Source of the DNA: Mesorhizobium prunaredense
GTDB taxonomy: Bacteria > Pseudomonadota > Alphaproteobacteria > Rhizobiales > Rhizobiaceae
Reading direction: 5' to 3'
DNA: 64,000 bases
NCBI RefSeq assembly: GCF_900156895.1
Contig: NZ_FTPD01000021.1
Location: 1-64,000 of the forward strand
This document shows positions 54,497 through 62,996 of the stretch, piece by piece. Made by a program: the position numbers and the translations under genes. Within the stretch, counting starts at the first letter, position 1. Every line of letters starts with the position of its first letter. The notes beneath the pieces were generated by a model. That model was not told the origin of the DNA. It worked only from the letters and a program-made list of their open reading frames with translations, and ran no database searches.

Positions 54497-54758
54497 TCCC
54501 GCCCCCCGAGATTGAAAGTAGTTCGGGCTAGATAGGACGTCGGCGGGAAACAACGCAAGGCCAACTTTTAGTGTTCCCCTCTCGAAAATCTTGTGGCGAA
54601 GCACGCGGCAGGTCTTGCTTGCCCATGCAAGTGCATCACGCGGCCGACCATCCCCGGTTTGCCACTGTTTCGCCGGCGTCTTCATCCCCGGTAGTGCCGC
54701 GTACCTTGCCTGGCGATCATCCAGACCGTCGAGCGACTAAGCCGATGCCCAGAGGACG

Positions 54759-55604
54759 CTATTCCTCGTCGCCGAAACCCAGCAGCGACGCGTTGCGTAT
54801 CTGGCTGTGGTCGCCGTGAAGATGCTTGATGCGCAGCTTCACCCCGGGCCTGAGCCATTGCGTCCCCGGCCGTTTCTTCATCGCCTCTGGCGGCGGCCCG
54901 GCGTGCTCCCGAACCCGCTTCAACAGCCGCTCCTTCATGTCGCGGCTCACGCTGATCAGGGCGGAACCGACATATGTCCCGGTGCCGGGCTGTGCCAAAA
55001 GGGCGAAGGCTGCCTCGCCGGGCTGGCGCTCGACGCCCAACAGTTCGAATTCATCGACCGTGAAGCTCTTGGTCTTCAGCCAGTTCGAGGTCAGGCCGCT
55101 GCAATATTTGTTGTCGGCGCGCTTCGAGACAATTCCCTCAAGCTCGACCTCCTCGACGAGATAGAGGAGCGACTGCGCGTCACCAGGCATGGCCTCGCTG
55201 AACCGAATCCGGCTGTGCGGCTTGATGATACCGCTGGGAATTTCGCGGCGCGCCTTGCAGCCGATGTCGCGCAGATCATGGCCGTTCAGGTGCAGAATGT
55301 CGAATGCGCACAAGTACATGCCGTAGGGGTTGTTGTGGACGGCGTTCTGGAGCGCGTTGAAGTCGGGCATGCCGGCCATGTCGGTGACGACCGCCTCGCC
55401 GTCGATGATGGCGTTCTTGACCTCAAGCTCACCCGCGGCTTCCACGATGCCCAGATATCGACGCGTCCAGGCCTTACCGGTTTCGGTATAGACGCGGATA
55501 TCCTCGGGGCCGTTGATAATGATCTGGTCGCGGTAGCCATCCAGCTTGATCTCATGAATCCAGTTGTTATCCTCGGGCGGCATGGCCACCAGCTTGGGCT
55601 CCAT
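54759..55604 (-). CDS. LigD-type ATP-dependent DNA ligase
   Basis: A 281-residue ligase. Catalytic Lys in EIKLDGYRDQI (about 19), AIIDGEAVV, YLCAFDILHLNGHDL, LEGIVSKRADNKYCSG and NWLKTKSF. The OB domain is C-terminal (residues about 190-281). It resembles the ligase part of LigD used in end joining; primase and 3' phosphoesterase parts are missing, and no ku gene is nearby. Residues EFIP lie in another frame just upstream, so the true N-terminus may be frameshifted. Confidence 0.9.
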   Translation of the reverse strand: MEPKLVAMPPEDNNWIHEIKLDGYRDQIIINGPEDIRVYTETGKAWTRRYLGIVEAAGELEVKNAIIDGEAVVTDMAGMPDFNALQNAVHNNPYGMYLCAFDILHLNGHDLRDIGCKARREIPSGIIKPHSRIRFSEAMPGDAQSLLYLVEEVELEGIVSKRADNKYCSGLTSNWLKTKSFTVDEFELLGVERQPGEAAFALLAQPGTGTYVGSALISVSRDMKERLLKRVREHAGPPPEAMKKRPGTQWLRPGVKLRIKHLHGDHSQIRNASLLGFGDEE

Positions 55605-55654
55605 CGGGGAATGAACTCTAGCCGGCCGGCGCCGGCCTCTGCCCGCCTACGCAT

Positions 55655-55680
55655 GGAACCCAGTTTAGGTCAGCTGCGTA
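55655..55680 (+). promoter_or_regulatory. Probable EcfG promoter
   Basis: GGAAC (55655-55659), 17 bases, CGTA (55677-55680): one base from consensus CGTT. It points to the DUF3606 gene starting 46 bases downstream. Confidence 0.55.
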
Positions 55681-55725
55681 TATTAGCCATAGTGAATATG
55701 CTAAGATTCTAAAAGGACGTGCGAT

Positions 55726-55914
55726 ATGGCAGACGACAAAAGCAAACGCGACTTTCGCGACCGCAACAAGATATCGGCGGACGATGATTATGAAGTGAAC
55801 TATTTCGCTCTGCAGAACAACATCACGCCGGAGCAGGTGCGCGAGCTGATCCGCAAGCACGGCAACGATCGGGCGACCCTGACCGCTGCCGCGAAGGCAT
55901 TGCCGGCACAATGA
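55726..55914 (+). CDS. DUF3606 domain-containing protein
   Basis: A 62-residue basic protein (DKSKRDFRDRNKISADDDYEVNYFALQNNITPEQVRELIRKHGNDRATLTAAAKAL). It matches DUF3606, a rhizobial family with no known function, and has paralogues at 61408 and 61596. AAGGACGTGCGAT precedes ATG 55726. Stress-regulated by inference. Confidence 0.92.
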   Translation: MADDKSKRDFRDRNKISADDDYEVNYFALQNNITPEQVRELIRKHGNDRATLTAAAKALPAQ

Positions 55915-55982
55915 TGACCAAACTCTCAGACCTGGGGCCGCCGATCGCCGGCTGGTCATTGGCTATTTCCGTACGATAGGCA

Positions 55983-56022
55983 GAAAAGCCCGCGCCCTGT
56001 GGTGGGGAAGAGGACGCGGGCT
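55983..56022 (-). terminator. Terminator of the DUF4440 gene
   Basis: On the minus strand AGCCCGCG pairs with CGCGGGCT around a 20-base loop that itself pairs partly, followed by TTTTCTG. It lies about 140 bases after the gene at 56160. Confidence 0.65.
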
Positions 56023-56159
56023 GATCGGAGGGACGAGCCGATCTCGCAGCATGTCTGCACAGGAAATAATGCCGAACTTTCTACCTAAGCCTTTGTTCCA
56101 ACGCAAAAAACCCGCCGCACCATTCGCCAAGCCGGTCAATGAGGCCTGGATTTCAATTC

Positions 56160-56615
56160 CTATTGGGCCGCACCTAAATTCCAGATGTCCCGATGCAGGC
56201 GCCATGTCCCGTCGTCGCCCTTTTTCCAGACGACGATGTACTTGCCCGCAAGGGTGGAGAGGGCGCCGTCTTTGCTCGGCACATCGAGCGTAAATGCGCC
56301 AACTTCGTAGGCGAGGTTCGCGCTCTCTTCCACTTCCACTGCCTTCAGGGTGAGATTTTTCATCCCGCCTTTGATCGCGCCCTGCCAGAATTCTTCCACG
56401 CCCTTGCGGCCATCGACGCGCTTGCCGTCGGGCGGCAGCACCGCAGCGTCCTCCGTATACAATTGACCCACCGCCGCCGCGTTTCCGCTGTTGAAGGCGT
56501 CCGTGAATTTCATCAGCGCCGCTTCGATGTCCCCGCGAGCCGACTGGGCGGCCGCAGACAATGCAGACGAAAGAAGCAGCACAGCAGCAAATGCGAATGA
56601 CTTAACCGGTCTCAT
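56160..56615 (-). CDS. Secreted SnoaL/DUF4440-like protein
   Basis: A 151-residue protein with a signal peptide (MRPVKSFAFAAVLLLSSALSAAAQ) and an NTF2-like DUF4440 fold: IEAALMKFTDAFNSGNAAAVGQLYTEDAAVLPPDG and GKYIVVWKKGDDGTWRLHRDIWN. Such proteins bind small ligands or act as ketosteroid-isomerase-like enzymes in the periplasm. Stands alone. Confidence 0.9.
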   Translation of the reverse strand: MRPVKSFAFAAVLLLSSALSAAAQSARGDIEAALMKFTDAFNSGNAAAVGQLYTEDAAVLPPDGKRVDGRKGVEEFWQGAIKGGMKNLTLKAVEVEESANLAYEVGAFTLDVPSKDGALSTLAGKYIVVWKKGDDGTWRLHRDIWNLGAAQ

Positions 56616-56899
56616 CTCGTCCTCCCTTTGCGTGATCGAGCCGTTTAGCGTGGAACCGCAGGTATTCCCGAGAAGTCATGTCCTCCCAAGCCGTTGCTGG
56701 CGGCCCGGCAGCCTGTTGGGGGTGACCGGCTGGCCGCCGGGCCTAACCGGCTTGCGCCGGCTGATGGAAACATGCGCTCACGCTAATATAATTGCAAGAT
56801 CGAGATTCCGGTGCGCACAGCGGAGTTGACGATCTGGACTCCCGTCCCAAAGCGGGCGGCCGGAAAGCGATTTCGGTTCGACCGTCCGCGTGGAAAACG

Positions 56900-57790
56900 C
56901 TAGCCAGGACGCCGCAAGTGTTCGACAAGGGCGCGCAGCTTCGGCGCGACGTTGCGACGGCTCGGATGATACAGGTAGAAGCCGGCAAAGCGCGGGCAAT
57001 AGTCGACGAGAACCGGCACCAGTTCGCCGCGACCGATCCACGGGCGAAAGCTTTCCTCCATGCCGAAAGTGATGCCGGCGCCGGCAATGGCCAGCTTTAT
57101 CATCAACGCCATGTCGTTGGTCGTGATCTCGGGCGCCACCGCGACGCTGAACTCCTTGCCGTCCTCGGCGAATTCCCAGCGATAGGGCGCGACCTTCGGT
57201 GCGCGGCGCCAGCCAATGCAGCGATGGCCCACGAGTTCCTTCGGATGCGAAGGCTCGCCAAACCGATCGCGATAGGCCGGCGCGCAGACGGCCAGCTGCC
57301 GCTCGTCACCGGCGACAGACACCGCGATCATGTCCTGCTCGATCACCTCGCCGAGCCTGACGCCGGCATCGTATCCCTCGGCGACGATATCGAATTCCTC
57401 GTCCGTCACCGTGATGTCGATCTGAACCTCGCGATTGGCTTCGGCAAAGGTCGCCAGGAACGGCCCTGAAAGAAAGCGCTCGGCGATCGACGAGACGGCG
57501 AGCCGCAACTGCCCGCGCGGACGCCCGCGCAGGTCCCCGGTGCTCTCCATTGCGGCGCGCATGTCGGCAATGGCGGGCGCTATCTCGGCGTAGAGGCGTT
57601 CGCCAGCCTCGGTAAGGCTGACGCTTCGCGTCGTGCGCTGGACAAGCGCGATACCGAGCGTCTCTTCCAGCCGCTTCATCGTCTGGCTCACCGCCGAGCG
57701 GGTGACGCCCATCCGGTCCGCAGCCGCGCGAAAGCTCCGCTCCTCGGCGATGAGGGCGAAGACGGCAAGAGCATTGAGATCCGGCTGCAT
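56900..57790 (-). CDS. LysR family transcriptional regulator
   Basis: A 296-residue LTTR. The N-terminal HTH (ALIAEERSFRAAADRMGVTRSAVSQTMKRLEETLG, about 12-46) is followed by a periplasmic-binding-like sensor domain (RLAVSSIAERFLSGPF...ITVTDEEFDIVAEGYDAGVRLG). It is divergent from the SDR gene, with 124 bases between starts, and probably controls the SDR-CMD-Atu4866 genes. Confidence 0.94.
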   Translation of the reverse strand: MQPDLNALAVFALIAEERSFRAAADRMGVTRSAVSQTMKRLEETLGIALVQRTTRSVSLTEAGERLYAEIAPAIADMRAAMESTGDLRGRPRGQLRLAVSSIAERFLSGPFLATFAEANREVQIDITVTDEEFDIVAEGYDAGVRLGEVIEQDMIAVSVAGDERQLAVCAPAYRDRFGEPSHPKELVGHRCIGWRRAPKVAPYRWEFAEDGKEFSVAVAPEITTNDMALMIKLAIAGAGITFGMEESFRPWIGRGELVPVLVDYCPRFAGFYLYHPSRRNVAPKLRALVEHLRRPG

Positions 57791-57914
57791 TGGTTAGCTG
57801 TGCTTTCGACGCTGTGAACAAATGGTCGTCTTATCGCAACAGTGAAACAGATCCATCTTCGTGGCAACCGCTGCATGGCGGTTCGCAACAGCAACCAGAC
57901 GGAGACGAAAAAAC

Positions 57915-58640
57915 ATGTCCCTCAACAAAGTCGTGCTCATCACCGGGGCTTCGAGCGGCATTGGCGCTGCCATCGGCCGGGAGCTCGGTGCCGCCGGAGC
58001 AAAGCTTATGCTCGGGGCGCGCCGCACCGATCGGCTGGACGCCCTCGCAGAAGAGATCAGGGCAAAGGGCGGGGAGGCAATGACACGCCGCCTGGACGTG
58101 ACCGACCGCGCCGATGTCGCCGCCTTTGCCGAGGCGGCGCGCCAGGCCTGGGGGCGCGTCGATGTGATCGTCAACAATGCCGGCATCATGCCGTTGTCGC
58201 TGATGGTCTCGATGAAGGTCGATGAATGGGACCGAATGGTCGACGTCAACATCAAGGGCGTGCTCTACGGCATCGCTGCCGTGCTGCCGGAGATGACGTC
58301 CCGGGGCTCCGGCCATGTCGTCAACATCGCCTCCATCGGCGCGCTTTCGGTATCGCCGACAGCCGCGGTCTATTGCGCAACCAAATACGCGGTCCGCGCC
58401 ATCTCCGATGGCTTGCGGCAGGAGCACGACAACATCCGCGTCACCTGCATCCACCCCGGCGTGGTCGAGAGCGAGCTCGCCGACACGATCACCGATCCTG
58501 TCGCGGTGGAAGCGATGAAGACCTATCGCGCCATTGCGCTGCAGCCCGAGGCGATCGGCCGTGCCGTGCGCTTTGCCATCGAACAGCCGGACGATGTCGA
58601 CGTGAACGAGATCGTCATCCGGCCGACAGCCAGCAAATAG
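57915..58640 (+). CDS. SDR family oxidoreductase
   Basis: A 241-residue classical [28 protein letters not shown], Ser in NIASIGALSVSP and YCATKYAV. ATG 57915 has GGAGACG upstream. First gene of a three-gene cluster downstream of the divergent LysR gene. The order LysR-SDR-CMD suggests a small quinone or aldehyde detoxification unit, an inference. Confidence 0.94.
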   Translation: MSLNKVVLITGASSGIGAAIGRELGAAGAKLMLGARRTDRLDALAEEIRAKGGEAMTRRLDVTDRADVAAFAEAARQAWGRVDVIVNNAGIMPLSLMVSMKVDEWDRMVDVNIKGVLYGIAAVLPEMTSRGSGHVVNIASIGALSVSPTAAVYCATKYAVRAISDGLRQEHDNIRVTCIHPGVVESELADTITDPVAVEAMKTYRAIALQPEAIGRAVRFAIEQPDDVDVNEIVIRPTASK

Positions 58641-58650
58641 GGAGGCAAGA

Positions 58651-59127
58651 ATGGATTTTCGTTTTGATAATTCGTGCATCGCGATTGCCGTCGCGTTGCT
58701 GCTCGGCGTGGTTCCTCAAACCGCCAGATCGCAGACGATGGAAGAGCGGCTGCAACGCGGCGACGCCGTCGTCAGAAGCCTGAACAATCGCGCTCCGCAG
58801 CCTGCGCTGGAACGCATGAGACAGGAGTTTCCGTTCCTGGCCGGAGCAACCCAGGGTTTTGCGCTCGGCGACGTCTGGTCCCGCCCGGGGCTCGATGGCC
58901 GCACACGCCAACTCGCCGCCGTCGCGGTGTTCGCAGCCATGGGTGAGACTGCCTTCATGAGAATTCATGCCGGTTATGCGCTCAACATCGGCGTGTCCGA
59001 GGAAGAGCTGAAGGAAGTCATCTACATGGTGACGGTCCCGGCCGGATTCCCGCGCGCGATCGCAGCATCGCAAACGCTTTCCGAGCTGTTCACTGAACGT
59101 CGCGCCGCTCCCGGCAAACAACCCTGA
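58651..59127 (+). CDS. Secreted carboxymuconolactone decarboxylase-like protein
   Basis: A 158-residue protein. A signal peptide (SCIAIAVALLLGVVPQTARS) is followed by a CMD/AhpD-like domain (SRPGLDGRTRQLAAVAVFAAMGETAFMRIHAGYALNIGVSEEELKEVIYM). The CxxC of AhpD is absent; the His in RIHAGYAL is conserved. 10 bases after the SDR stop, with GGAGG at the start. Confidence 0.9.
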   Translation: MDFRFDNSCIAIAVALLLGVVPQTARSQTMEERLQRGDAVVRSLNNRAPQPALERMRQEFPFLAGATQGFALGDVWSRPGLDGRTRQLAAVAVFAAMGETAFMRIHAGYALNIGVSEEELKEVIYMVTVPAGFPRAIAASQTLSELFTERRAAPGKQP

Positions 59128-59138
59128 GGAGCTGTCCC

Positions 59139-59489
59139 ATGAAACAGATTTCCATAATTGCCGCTGCCGTGCTTGTTGCCGGCGCGGCTGGCTTATCCGT
59201 ACAGAAAGGCCTCGCCCAGATGAACTCGCAAAATTCCGCTATCCGACCTTTGGCAAGCCACCCCTATGTCGGGATGTGGGTCACGGCCGATGGCTATATC
59301 CGCCACAACTTGCTTCCAAATGGTCGCTATGACGAAGGGCGCGGAAGCCGTGACAGCGCATACCAGGGGCGCTATGAGATCCGGGGAAATCACATCGACT
59401 ACTGGGACGACACCGGCTTTACCGCTGACGGAACGTTCATCGACGGCGTGCTGCACCACGCCGGCATGATCTTGTATCGGGAGAAGTAG
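59139..59489 (+). CDS. Atu4866-like secreted protein
   Basis: A 116-residue protein with a signal peptide (IIAAAVLVAGAAGLSVQKGLA). The mature part (HPYVGMWVTADGYIRHNLLPNGRYDEGRG...YWDDTGFTADGTFIDGVLHHAGMILYREK) matches the Agrobacterium Atu4866 family, a small beta barrel of unknown function. Third gene of the cluster, 11 bases after the CMD gene. Confidence 0.9.
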   Translation: MKQISIIAAAVLVAGAAGLSVQKGLAQMNSQNSAIRPLASHPYVGMWVTADGYIRHNLLPNGRYDEGRGSRDSAYQGRYEIRGNHIDYWDDTGFTADGTFIDGVLHHAGMILYREK

Positions 59490-59576
59490 ATGACGTTCGC
59501 ATCTCGATAAAAAGGTTTCGCATGGCGCCGCTGCACCATATGTCTCTTGGTGCGCAGCCAAAAACAGGGGCTCACC

Positions 59577-60338
59577 TTGCCAACCGAACCACGTTCTCCA
59601 CGGCTTGCAGTGCTGATCGACGCGGACAATACCTCGGCCAAGATTGCCGATGGCTTGTTCGAGGAGATCGCAAAGATCGGCGAGGCAAGCGTTCGTCGCA
59701 TCTACGGCGATTTCTCCAGCACCCGCTCAAAGGCATGGGCCGATGTGCTTTCGAAGCATGCGATCATCCCGCAGCAGCAATTCGCCTACACCACCGGCAA
59801 GAACGCATCAGACATCACGCTCGTCATCGACGCCATGGACCTTCTCCACAGCGGGCGGTTCGAAGGCTTCTGCCTGGTGTCGTCCGACAGCGATTTCACC
59901 CGCCTTGCCGCTCGCATCAGGGAGCACGGAATCGACGTTTATGGATTTGGCGAGCAGAAGACGCCGGAGAGTTTCCGGCAGGCATGCCGCCGGTTCGTAT
60001 ACACCGAGAACCTGCTTCCGACTGCGCCAGCCAACGCGCAGGATGCGGCGCCGACGAAATCCTTGCAGCCGCCCAGCGCCGCGACGCCGGTCATCGCCAA
60101 GGTCATTTCACAGATGGGAACCGAGGACGGCTGGGTGCCGCTCGGGATTGTCGGCAATCAGCTCGCCAATCTGGCATCGGACTTCGATCCCAGGACCTTC
60201 GGCTTTCGCAAGCTGAGCGATCTCGTGCGCAAGACCAATGCCTTTGAGATCGATCATCCCGAGGGTGGAGCGATGCGCATAAGGGTCAAGCCAGTTGCGA
60301 AGAGCCGGGAGAAATCGAAGTCGGCAGCATCGCGCTGA
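59577..60338 (+). CDS. NYN-domain protein with C-terminal OST-HTH/LOTUS domain
   Basis: A 253-residue protein. The NYN (PIN-like RNase) domain spans about 8-150 with the acidic sites LAVLIDADNTSAK, DITLVIDAMDLLH and CLVSSDSDFTRLAARIREHG. The C-terminal OST-HTH (about 170-240: VIAKVISQMGTEDGWVPLGIVGNQL...FGFRKLSDLVRKTNAFEI) binds RNA. It probably degrades or handles RNA. The start is TTG 59577 with AGGGG 8 bases upstream. Confidence 0.93.
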   Translation: MPTEPRSPRLAVLIDADNTSAKIADGLFEEIAKIGEASVRRIYGDFSSTRSKAWADVLSKHAIIPQQQFAYTTGKNASDITLVIDAMDLLHSGRFEGFCLVSSDSDFTRLAARIREHGIDVYGFGEQKTPESFRQACRRFVYTENLLPTAPANAQDAAPTKSLQPPSAATPVIAKVISQMGTEDGWVPLGIVGNQLANLASDFDPRTFGFRKLSDLVRKTNAFEIDHPEGGAMRIRVKPVAKSREKSKSAASR

Positions 60339-60469
60339 GCCCTACGAAAAGGTAGCTGTCCCAGTCCGATTGGTGTCCGATTGGGCCTCTGGTCGGACCA
60401 CAATTTCGCTGGCGAAAACCGCCATTCGGCGTATTATTCTCGTGGCAGAGTTCATGGCGGAGGAGGCCA

Positions 60470-60700
60470 ATGGACATCGTTTCGAGACCGCCTGTCGTTG
60501 ACTTGCCGGCCCATGAACTTGTTTCATCTGCGCTTTCAAAATTCCGCGCCGGCGACACCATATCGACCAGAGCCGCAATAGATACCATCCGCCGGGCAGG
60601 CCCAGCTTGTACGGACAGCGACGACCAACTGGTCGAGCTTATCGTCATGACCGCAATTGGTAGGACCATGGGGATCGTGTTCGACCATCGGTGCCGCTAG
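60470..60700 (+). CDS. Small conserved-type hypothetical protein
   Basis: A 76-residue protein (VSRPPVVDLPAHELVSSALSKFRAGDTISTRAAIDTIRRAGPACTDSDDQLVELIVMTAIGRTMGIVFDH). No domain known. An excellent ribosome site AGGAGG precedes ATG 60470 by 5 bases, which is why I accept it. Confidence 0.65.
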   Translation: MDIVSRPPVVDLPAHELVSSALSKFRAGDTISTRAAIDTIRRAGPACTDSDDQLVELIVMTAIGRTMGIVFDHRCR

Positions 60701-60821
60701 TGCACATCGCCCAGCCCGCAATTGGCTTGCGCACTGTCCGGACGACACCGGCGACGTAAGCTATTCAGTAACCATGAATTGTGATCGGTATGGATCGCGC
60801 CATTCGCTATCGGAACGAATA

Positions 60822-60847
60822 ATCCGGCTGCGCCGTTGCTGTCCTTG
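60822..60847 (+). promoter_or_regulatory. EcfG promoter
   Basis: GGAAC (60822-60826), 17 bases, CGTT (60844-60847). Exact consensus match; the DUF982 gene starts 20 bases further on. Confidence 0.7.
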
Positions 60848-60866
60848 GTGTCAAGGAGTGGCGGTA

Positions 60867-61127
60867 ATGCGTGATGAACAATTCGACGTTCCGGTGACGA
60901 TCGAGAGCGAACGGACGGGACGGCCGCTTTCTGTGACGAGGACGGTCCAGGCGGCCTCGCTTCTGGTCGACAAATGGCCAAACGAAAAGCGCGGGCCGAA
61001 ATATCGCGCGGCCTTGAAAGCCATGATGGATGCGATGGAGCAGCGGCGGGCGGTTGGCAGTGCGCGGCGGGCATTTACGGCGGCCGCCAAGGAAGCCCAT
61101 GTGTTTGTGCGCGAAGGCCAGCATTAA
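60867..61127 (+). CDS. DUF982 domain-containing protein
   Basis: An 86-residue protein matching rhizobial DUF982: PVTIESERTGRPLSVTRTVQAASLLVDKWPNEKRGPKYRAALKAMMDAM. No function known. AAGGAG lies 8 bases before ATG 60867. Behind an EcfG promoter, so likely a stress gene. Confidence 0.9.
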   Translation: MRDEQFDVPVTIESERTGRPLSVTRTVQAASLLVDKWPNEKRGPKYRAALKAMMDAMEQRRAVGSARRAFTAAAKEAHVFVREGQH

Positions 61128-61180
61128 AGCGCGTCACGTCTGAAGAGCTCGATGCGACGTGCTTTTGGTTCTCGTTTTTA

Positions 61181-61347
61181 GGGATGTCGTTGCCCAAGAC
61201 GGCTGCGCAGCTTTGGGCGACATGCATTGCTGTTGTCTATGCATGTCGTTGTCCCAAAACCGCTGCGCACTTTTGGGCGACATGCATTGCTGTTGTTTAT
61301 GCATGTCGTTGTCCCAAAACCGCTGCGCACTTTTGGGCGACATGCAT
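61181..61347. repeat. 60-base tandem repeat, 2.8 copies, each a hairpin
   Basis: Units start at 61181, 61241 and 61301 with exact 60-base spacing. Each holds an imperfect palindrome: GCATGTCG pairs with CGACATGC and CCCAAAA with TTTTGGG around a GC-rich loop. Copies 2 and 3 are almost identical; copy 1 is diverged. Confidence 0.9.
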
Positions 61348-61350
61348 TAA

Positions 61351-61375
61351 GGAACCTCACGAAATCTCCGCCGTT
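61351..61375 (+). promoter_or_regulatory. EcfG promoter
   Basis: GGAAC (61351-61355), 16 bases, CGTT (61372-61375), directly after the tandem repeat. Exact consensus; the DUF3606 gene starts 32 bases further on. Confidence 0.72.
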
Positions 61376-61407
61376 ATGTTCCAGGTCCAAGCGAGGAGAG
61401 AACTGCC

Positions 61408-61596
61408 ATGCCCGACGACAAGACCAAGACCGACAACCGCGATCGCTCACAAGTAGCCGGCGACGAAGACTATGAGGTGAGGCATCTCGCCGAGGAAGCC
61501 GGCATCACTCCCGACCAGGCTCGCACGCTAATCAAGCGCCACGGCACCGACCGCAAGGTGCTGAACGAAATCGCCAAGAGCATTAAGGCATTGTGA
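61408..61596 (+). CDS. DUF3606 domain-containing protein
   Basis: A 62-residue protein (DKTKTDNRDRSQVAGDEDYEVRHLAEEAGITPDQARTLIKRHGTDRKVLNEIAKSIKAL), paralogous to the one at 55726. GAGGAGAG precedes ATG 61408. It lies behind a consensus EcfG promoter and just before a third relative. Confidence 0.92.
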   Translation: MPDDKTKTDNRDRSQVAGDEDYEVRHLAEEAGITPDQARTLIKRHGTDRKVLNEIAKSIKAL

Positions 61597-61778
61597 TGGC
61601 TGACAAACGGACCGCAATGGCCGATCGGAAGAAACGCGAACCGGACGACAAGGAGGCCCTGCGCCTGGCCGAGACCACCGACGTTTCGCCCAACCAGGCG
61701 AAGGATCTGATGCGCAAGCACGGCAAGAACAGCGCCAAGGTCGAGAAGGAAGCGAAGAACTTCAAGGCCGAAGGCTGA
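61596..61778 (+). CDS. DUF3606-like small protein
   Basis: A 60-residue basic protein (DKRTAMADRKKREPDDKEALRLAETTDVSPNQAKDLMRKHGKNSAKVEKEAKNFKAEG), similar to DUF3606 in its second half. Its ATG overlaps the TGA of the preceding gene (TGATGG), so they are coupled. Confidence 0.85.
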   Translation: MADKRTAMADRKKREPDDKEALRLAETTDVSPNQAKDLMRKHGKNSAKVEKEAKNFKAEG

Positions 61779-61931
61779 GCCGCCGATTTGGCGGAGCGTC
61801 CGCCCTCGACTTCCCGCATCAGCTTCGCACGCGCCAGCCATTCGCACGCTTCGCCTGGTTGGCGTTGTGGGCGGGTTATGCTGAGCGGCTTATCAATTTT
61901 CTAAGAAATTCGGCCTATTCCCGTTCTAACC

Positions 61932-62996
61932 ATGGGAGCTGGGCTTTTGGCGCATACAGGGAAAATCGCTGCGCGACGCGCGGTCGCGCTGTCGGTCGTC
62001 GTGCCGTGCTACAATGAAATCGGTGGGGTCGCCGAACTTTACCGGCGCGTCACCGCCGTTTGCCGTGAACAAGCGGGGCATTCCTACGAGATCGTGCTGG
62101 TCATCGACGGAGCCACCGATGGCACCCGCGAGGCCATCTTCGAACTTGCCAAACAGGACAGCCACGTCGTCGGCATAGACCTCGCCCGAAATTATGGCCA
62201 CCAGATTGCGCTCAGCGCCGGCCTGGAGTTTTGCCGCGGCCAGCGCATTCTCATTCTCGATGCCGACCTTCAGGACCCGCCGGAACTGCTCAGAGCCATG
62301 ATGGCAAAGATGGATGAGGGGTTCGACGTCGTCTATGGCCAGCGGCTGAAACGGCAGGGCGAAGGCTGGTTCAAGCGCGCAACCGCCGCATTGTTCTACC
62401 GTCTGCTGCGCAAGATGGTCGACGTCGACATGGCAATCGATTCCGGGGACTTTCGCCTGATGAACCGGCGCGCGCTCGATCATCTCAATGCGATGCCGGA
62501 GCGTTACCGCTTCATTCGCGGCATGGTGAGCTGGATCGGCCTGAAGCAGGTGGCCTTTGCCTATGAGCGGCACCAGCGCTTCGCAGGCACCACGCATTAC
62601 CCGTTGAAGAAGATGGTGCTTCTGGCGATGGATGCGATGACGAGTTTCTCCATCGTGCCGCTGCGGTTCGCCTCGCATCTCGGCATGATCTTCGGCTTTC
62701 TCGGTCTTGCTGCGCTGGGCTACACGCTCTTCTCATGGATTGCCGGCAGTGTGTTGCCCGGCTGGACCAGCCTGGCCGCAATCGTCCTGATCCTCGGCAG
62801 CGTCCAGCTTCTGGTCCTTGGGATTTTCGGGGAATATCTCGGGCGCATGTATATGGAGACCAAGCGGCGGCCGCTCTACCTCATAAACGAGATCGCTGCC
62901 CATGATCCTGCCGCCGGGAAACTGCCCGTCCATCGCCTTCAGGAAATGGCCGGGGAACTGACGAAGGGAGCCGCGCGTGCTTCAGGCCGAGTTTGA
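61932..62996 (+). CDS. Family 2 glycosyltransferase (DPM1/ArnC-like)
   Basis: A 354-residue polyprenyl-phosphate glycosyltransferase. The GT2 domain (about 20-240) has LSVVVPCYNEIGGVAELY, VIDGATDGT, the metal-binding LILDADLQDPPEL and RGMVSWIGLKQVAF. Two C-terminal membrane segments (about 255-320) follow. It transfers a sugar from a nucleotide donor to a lipid carrier at the inner membrane. It overlaps the methyltransferase start. Confidence 0.94.
   Translation: MGAGLLAHTGKIAARRAVALSVVVPCYNEIGGVAELYRRVTAVCREQAGHSYEIVLVIDGATDGTREAIFELAKQDSHVVGIDLARNYGHQIALSAGLEFCRGQRILILDADLQDPPELLRAMMAKMDEGFDVVYGQRLKRQGEGWFKRATAALFYRLLRKMVDVDMAIDSGDFRLMNRRALDHLNAMPERYRFIRGMVSWIGLKQVAFAYERHQRFAGTTHYPLKKMVLLAMDAMTSFSIVPLRFASHLGMIFGFLGLAALGYTLFSWIAGSVLPGWTSLAAIVLILGSVQLLVLGIFGEYLGRMYMETKRRPLYLINEIAAHDPAAGKLPVHRLQEMAGELTKGAARASGRV

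Noticed and set aside
61181..61347. 60-base repeats as a CRISPR
   Set aside because: The whole 60-base unit repeats with no unique spacer, and no cas genes are near.
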